64,000 nt of DNA, taken from Breviolum minutum Mf 1.05b.01 (Eukaryota > Sar > Dinophyceae > Suessiales > Symbiodiniaceae). Below the pieces are notes generated by a model. The model worked only from the letters and a program-made list of their open reading frames with translations, did no database searches and was not told where the DNA came from. Below, one piece after another: positions 62,373-64,000 of the stretch. The DNA is taken from assembly GCA_000507305.1 (NCBI GenBank), contig DF240079.1, forward strand, positions 1 to 64,000, written 5' to 3'. The translations under genes were made by a program, and so were the position numbers. The first letter of the stretch is position 1, and each line of letters begins with the position of its first letter.

Positions 62373-63497
62373 TGATATTTATTGGTCAGTATCATCATTA
62401 AAACAAGTACTGGACCTTGGACCTTTGCCACGGAACAAGAGTCAAGTCAGTCAAGTCTATATATACGTATGTTAAAGTATATTATACCATCTATTTTCAG
62501 TGTTTCTAACCATGGTTTAAAAAAATCAATGTTCAGTAGTCCCTGGAGCCCCTTCTCGGGGAATGATTGCATCCATCAGGACTTCGAAGCTTAGCACCAT
62601 GGACGGTGTTGGTTGCGGCTGGGGGGCCTGAGCTCAACCCGGCAGAGGAATGGCAGTTTTTCCACTGACTAAAACATGTTGGCAGTTTTTTGTTGTTGTG
62701 AAGCTTTTGAATGTTTTTTTTTGGGGGGGTGCCTTAGCAAAGTTATTGTTTTTTTTCCTTTTAGTGGTCAGGATGAATATGTCAGAATAGTTACAGATTC
62801 CATGGTTTTCTATTGTTTTTTTGGCATGTGTTTCAGCTTCAGAAAGTCTTGTAATGATAAAATCCTTGCGGAAAGTGAAGCTATGTGAAATGGTGCACAC
62901 AGAAACTTCCCCATGTGAATTTGAACAACCGATCCGAGGTCTCATGAGCGATTCCATTGAAATGCTTGAGATCGTTTTCATTGCCATGTGTCCCTTTGTC
63001 ACTTGGTGCAACTTTCCGGGCTTTTTGTTGCTTGCTGCTCAAAGCCTTATAGATAGTCCGTTTCTTGGGGTTGTGCTTCCCAGCCCTGTTGCGAGATTGT
63101 TGCACACACACACACAAACGTGCACAATGTGTTTGCCTTCGGCCTTAGGCTGATCAAAAGAGGGCAGAAAACATTTATTTGGCCTGATGCCTAAGGTTTT
63201 GATGGTCACATCACTTCTTTTGGCAGCGTTCCTATCGTCGCCGCACTCAAGACCTCTTCTTATGTGAGGGCTCACCTGATTGAGCAGAATTTCAACTCAA
63301 ACTTTGTGAAGATGTGTTGTTTATTTGGCCCAAGGCAGCAGGTCACGACGCCGACGATCTTCCCCGGGTCGCTTCATGAGATGCTGGAAGTTTTATGGAT
63401 CTCACGGGTCTGAACCAAAAAGACAAACCGTAAATAGCCGCTTTGAAAGCTGCACTTTGTACAAATCCACCAAGTGCCAAGTTGGGGAGATAGGGAC

Positions 63498-63616
63498 TAC
63501 TACTGTTCCGTAAACCAAGATAGCGGAAAATTCAAAAACAAGCGAGGGTGTATTTCGTAGGGAAAATGGGGGAATTTTTCCAGCTTGCCGTGTTAGTTTA
63601 GTTTACGGGAGGGTGT
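63498..63616. mobile_element. Family C-like element, diverged
   Basis: ACTACTGTTCCGTAAACCAA at the left and TTAGTTTAGTTTACGGGAGG at the right form imperfect inverted ends; the middle has TTTTTCCAGCTTGCCGTGTT. Confidence 0.45.
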
Positions 63617-64000
63617 ATAAGGTTTTGACATCTTTGGAAGGGAAGGAAGAGATGTACCACACCCCAAATGCAAACAATCTTTTTGCAGATGAAATTAAAC
63701 CTCACAAAAAAATGATGATTTCAGGAATTATGATTCGAATGTCAGTCATTTCTCAGGGTTTGAAACTTTGATTTTCGTTCATATGAAACTGTTGTTTTTT
63801 GTTTTGTTAGATTTCGTTACCAGTCCTTTTGCACAGCTTGGCTCTCAGTTGAATTCCTGGGTGACACTCGGAGACGTTGCGAATCAACTCCAGATCGACG
63901 CTGCGGTGAAAATGAAGTGCAACATGACAGTTTTGTAGCGACTCTTCTCAGCCCGCAAAGATCCAAAAGCAGGTTGAGATGGTAATGGAATGTAGCAACG

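Larger units (their letters stand above)
61881..64000. other. Right end of window: ankyrin tail and unassigned sequence
   Basis: Beyond the last firm ANK3 exon there is a weak candidate at 62594-62620, the family C element at 62254-62372, a short CA repeat at 63101-63116 and a family C-like hairpin near 63498-63616. Nothing else is recognised. Confidence 0.35.

Noticed and set aside
1..64000. CRISPR arrays, bacterial operons, rRNA genes
   Set aside because: No regularly spaced identical repeats, no ribosome-binding-site-led gene strings, and no rRNA core sequence were seen; the gene structure is eukaryotic.

Overview
The window reads as nuclear DNA of a dinoflagellate, most likely a Symbiodiniaceae-type alga. 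Three things point there. Every gene I can recognise lies on the + strand (one-way gene array). Genes are split into very short exons (about 27-150 nt) by introns whose donors are GT, GC or GA, with AG acceptors. In roughly half of the introns I could phase, the two bases that open the intron are repeated at the start of the next exon. Because exons are so short, most long open frames here are chance. The gene models below were built by eye, joining homologous peptide blocks and checking that intron phase closes at each junction.

Layout, left to right. (1) 2-1925: the C-terminal part of a Tpt1/KptA-like (RNA 2'-phosphotransferase-fold) frame, cut by the window edge. It overlaps, in another frame, a 530-codon ORF with a RanBP2-type zinc finger and a Lys/Gly-rich tail. 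(2) 1.9-8.7 kb: mostly repeats and AT-rich DNA, with one weak candidate exon. (3) 8757-13561: an ankyrin-repeat gene. Its large second intron holds a decayed, intronless GAPDH pseudogene, itself split by the 3' end of a non-LTR retrotransposon. (4) 15029-27407: a nearly complete AMP-forming fatty-acyl-CoA ligase in about 25 exons. It keeps all adenylate-forming motifs and ends in Ser-Lys-Leu, a peroxisomal signal. One of its introns carries a coiled-coil retro-insertion flanked by a perfect 18-bp direct repeat. (5) 27.9-33.9 kb ankyrin exons, followed at 34.1-40.3 kb by a eukaryotic protein kinase domain with VAVK, HRD, DFG and APE motifs; these may be one ankyrin-kinase gene. (6) 40.3-57.6 kb: no gene I can name. 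It holds a few exon-like pieces, a duplicated coding-like segment, several inverted-repeat elements and a degenerate minisatellite. (7) 57604-61880: a third ankyrin gene with ten cleanly phased exons, possibly continuing rightwards.

Between and inside the genes lie several families of short (85-130 bp) terminal-inverted-repeat elements (MITE-like) present in two or more copies. At least three families can be seen directly. They sit in introns and spacers and are the main structure not explained by genes. I saw no rRNA, CRISPR array, bacterial operon signal or convincing tRNA.
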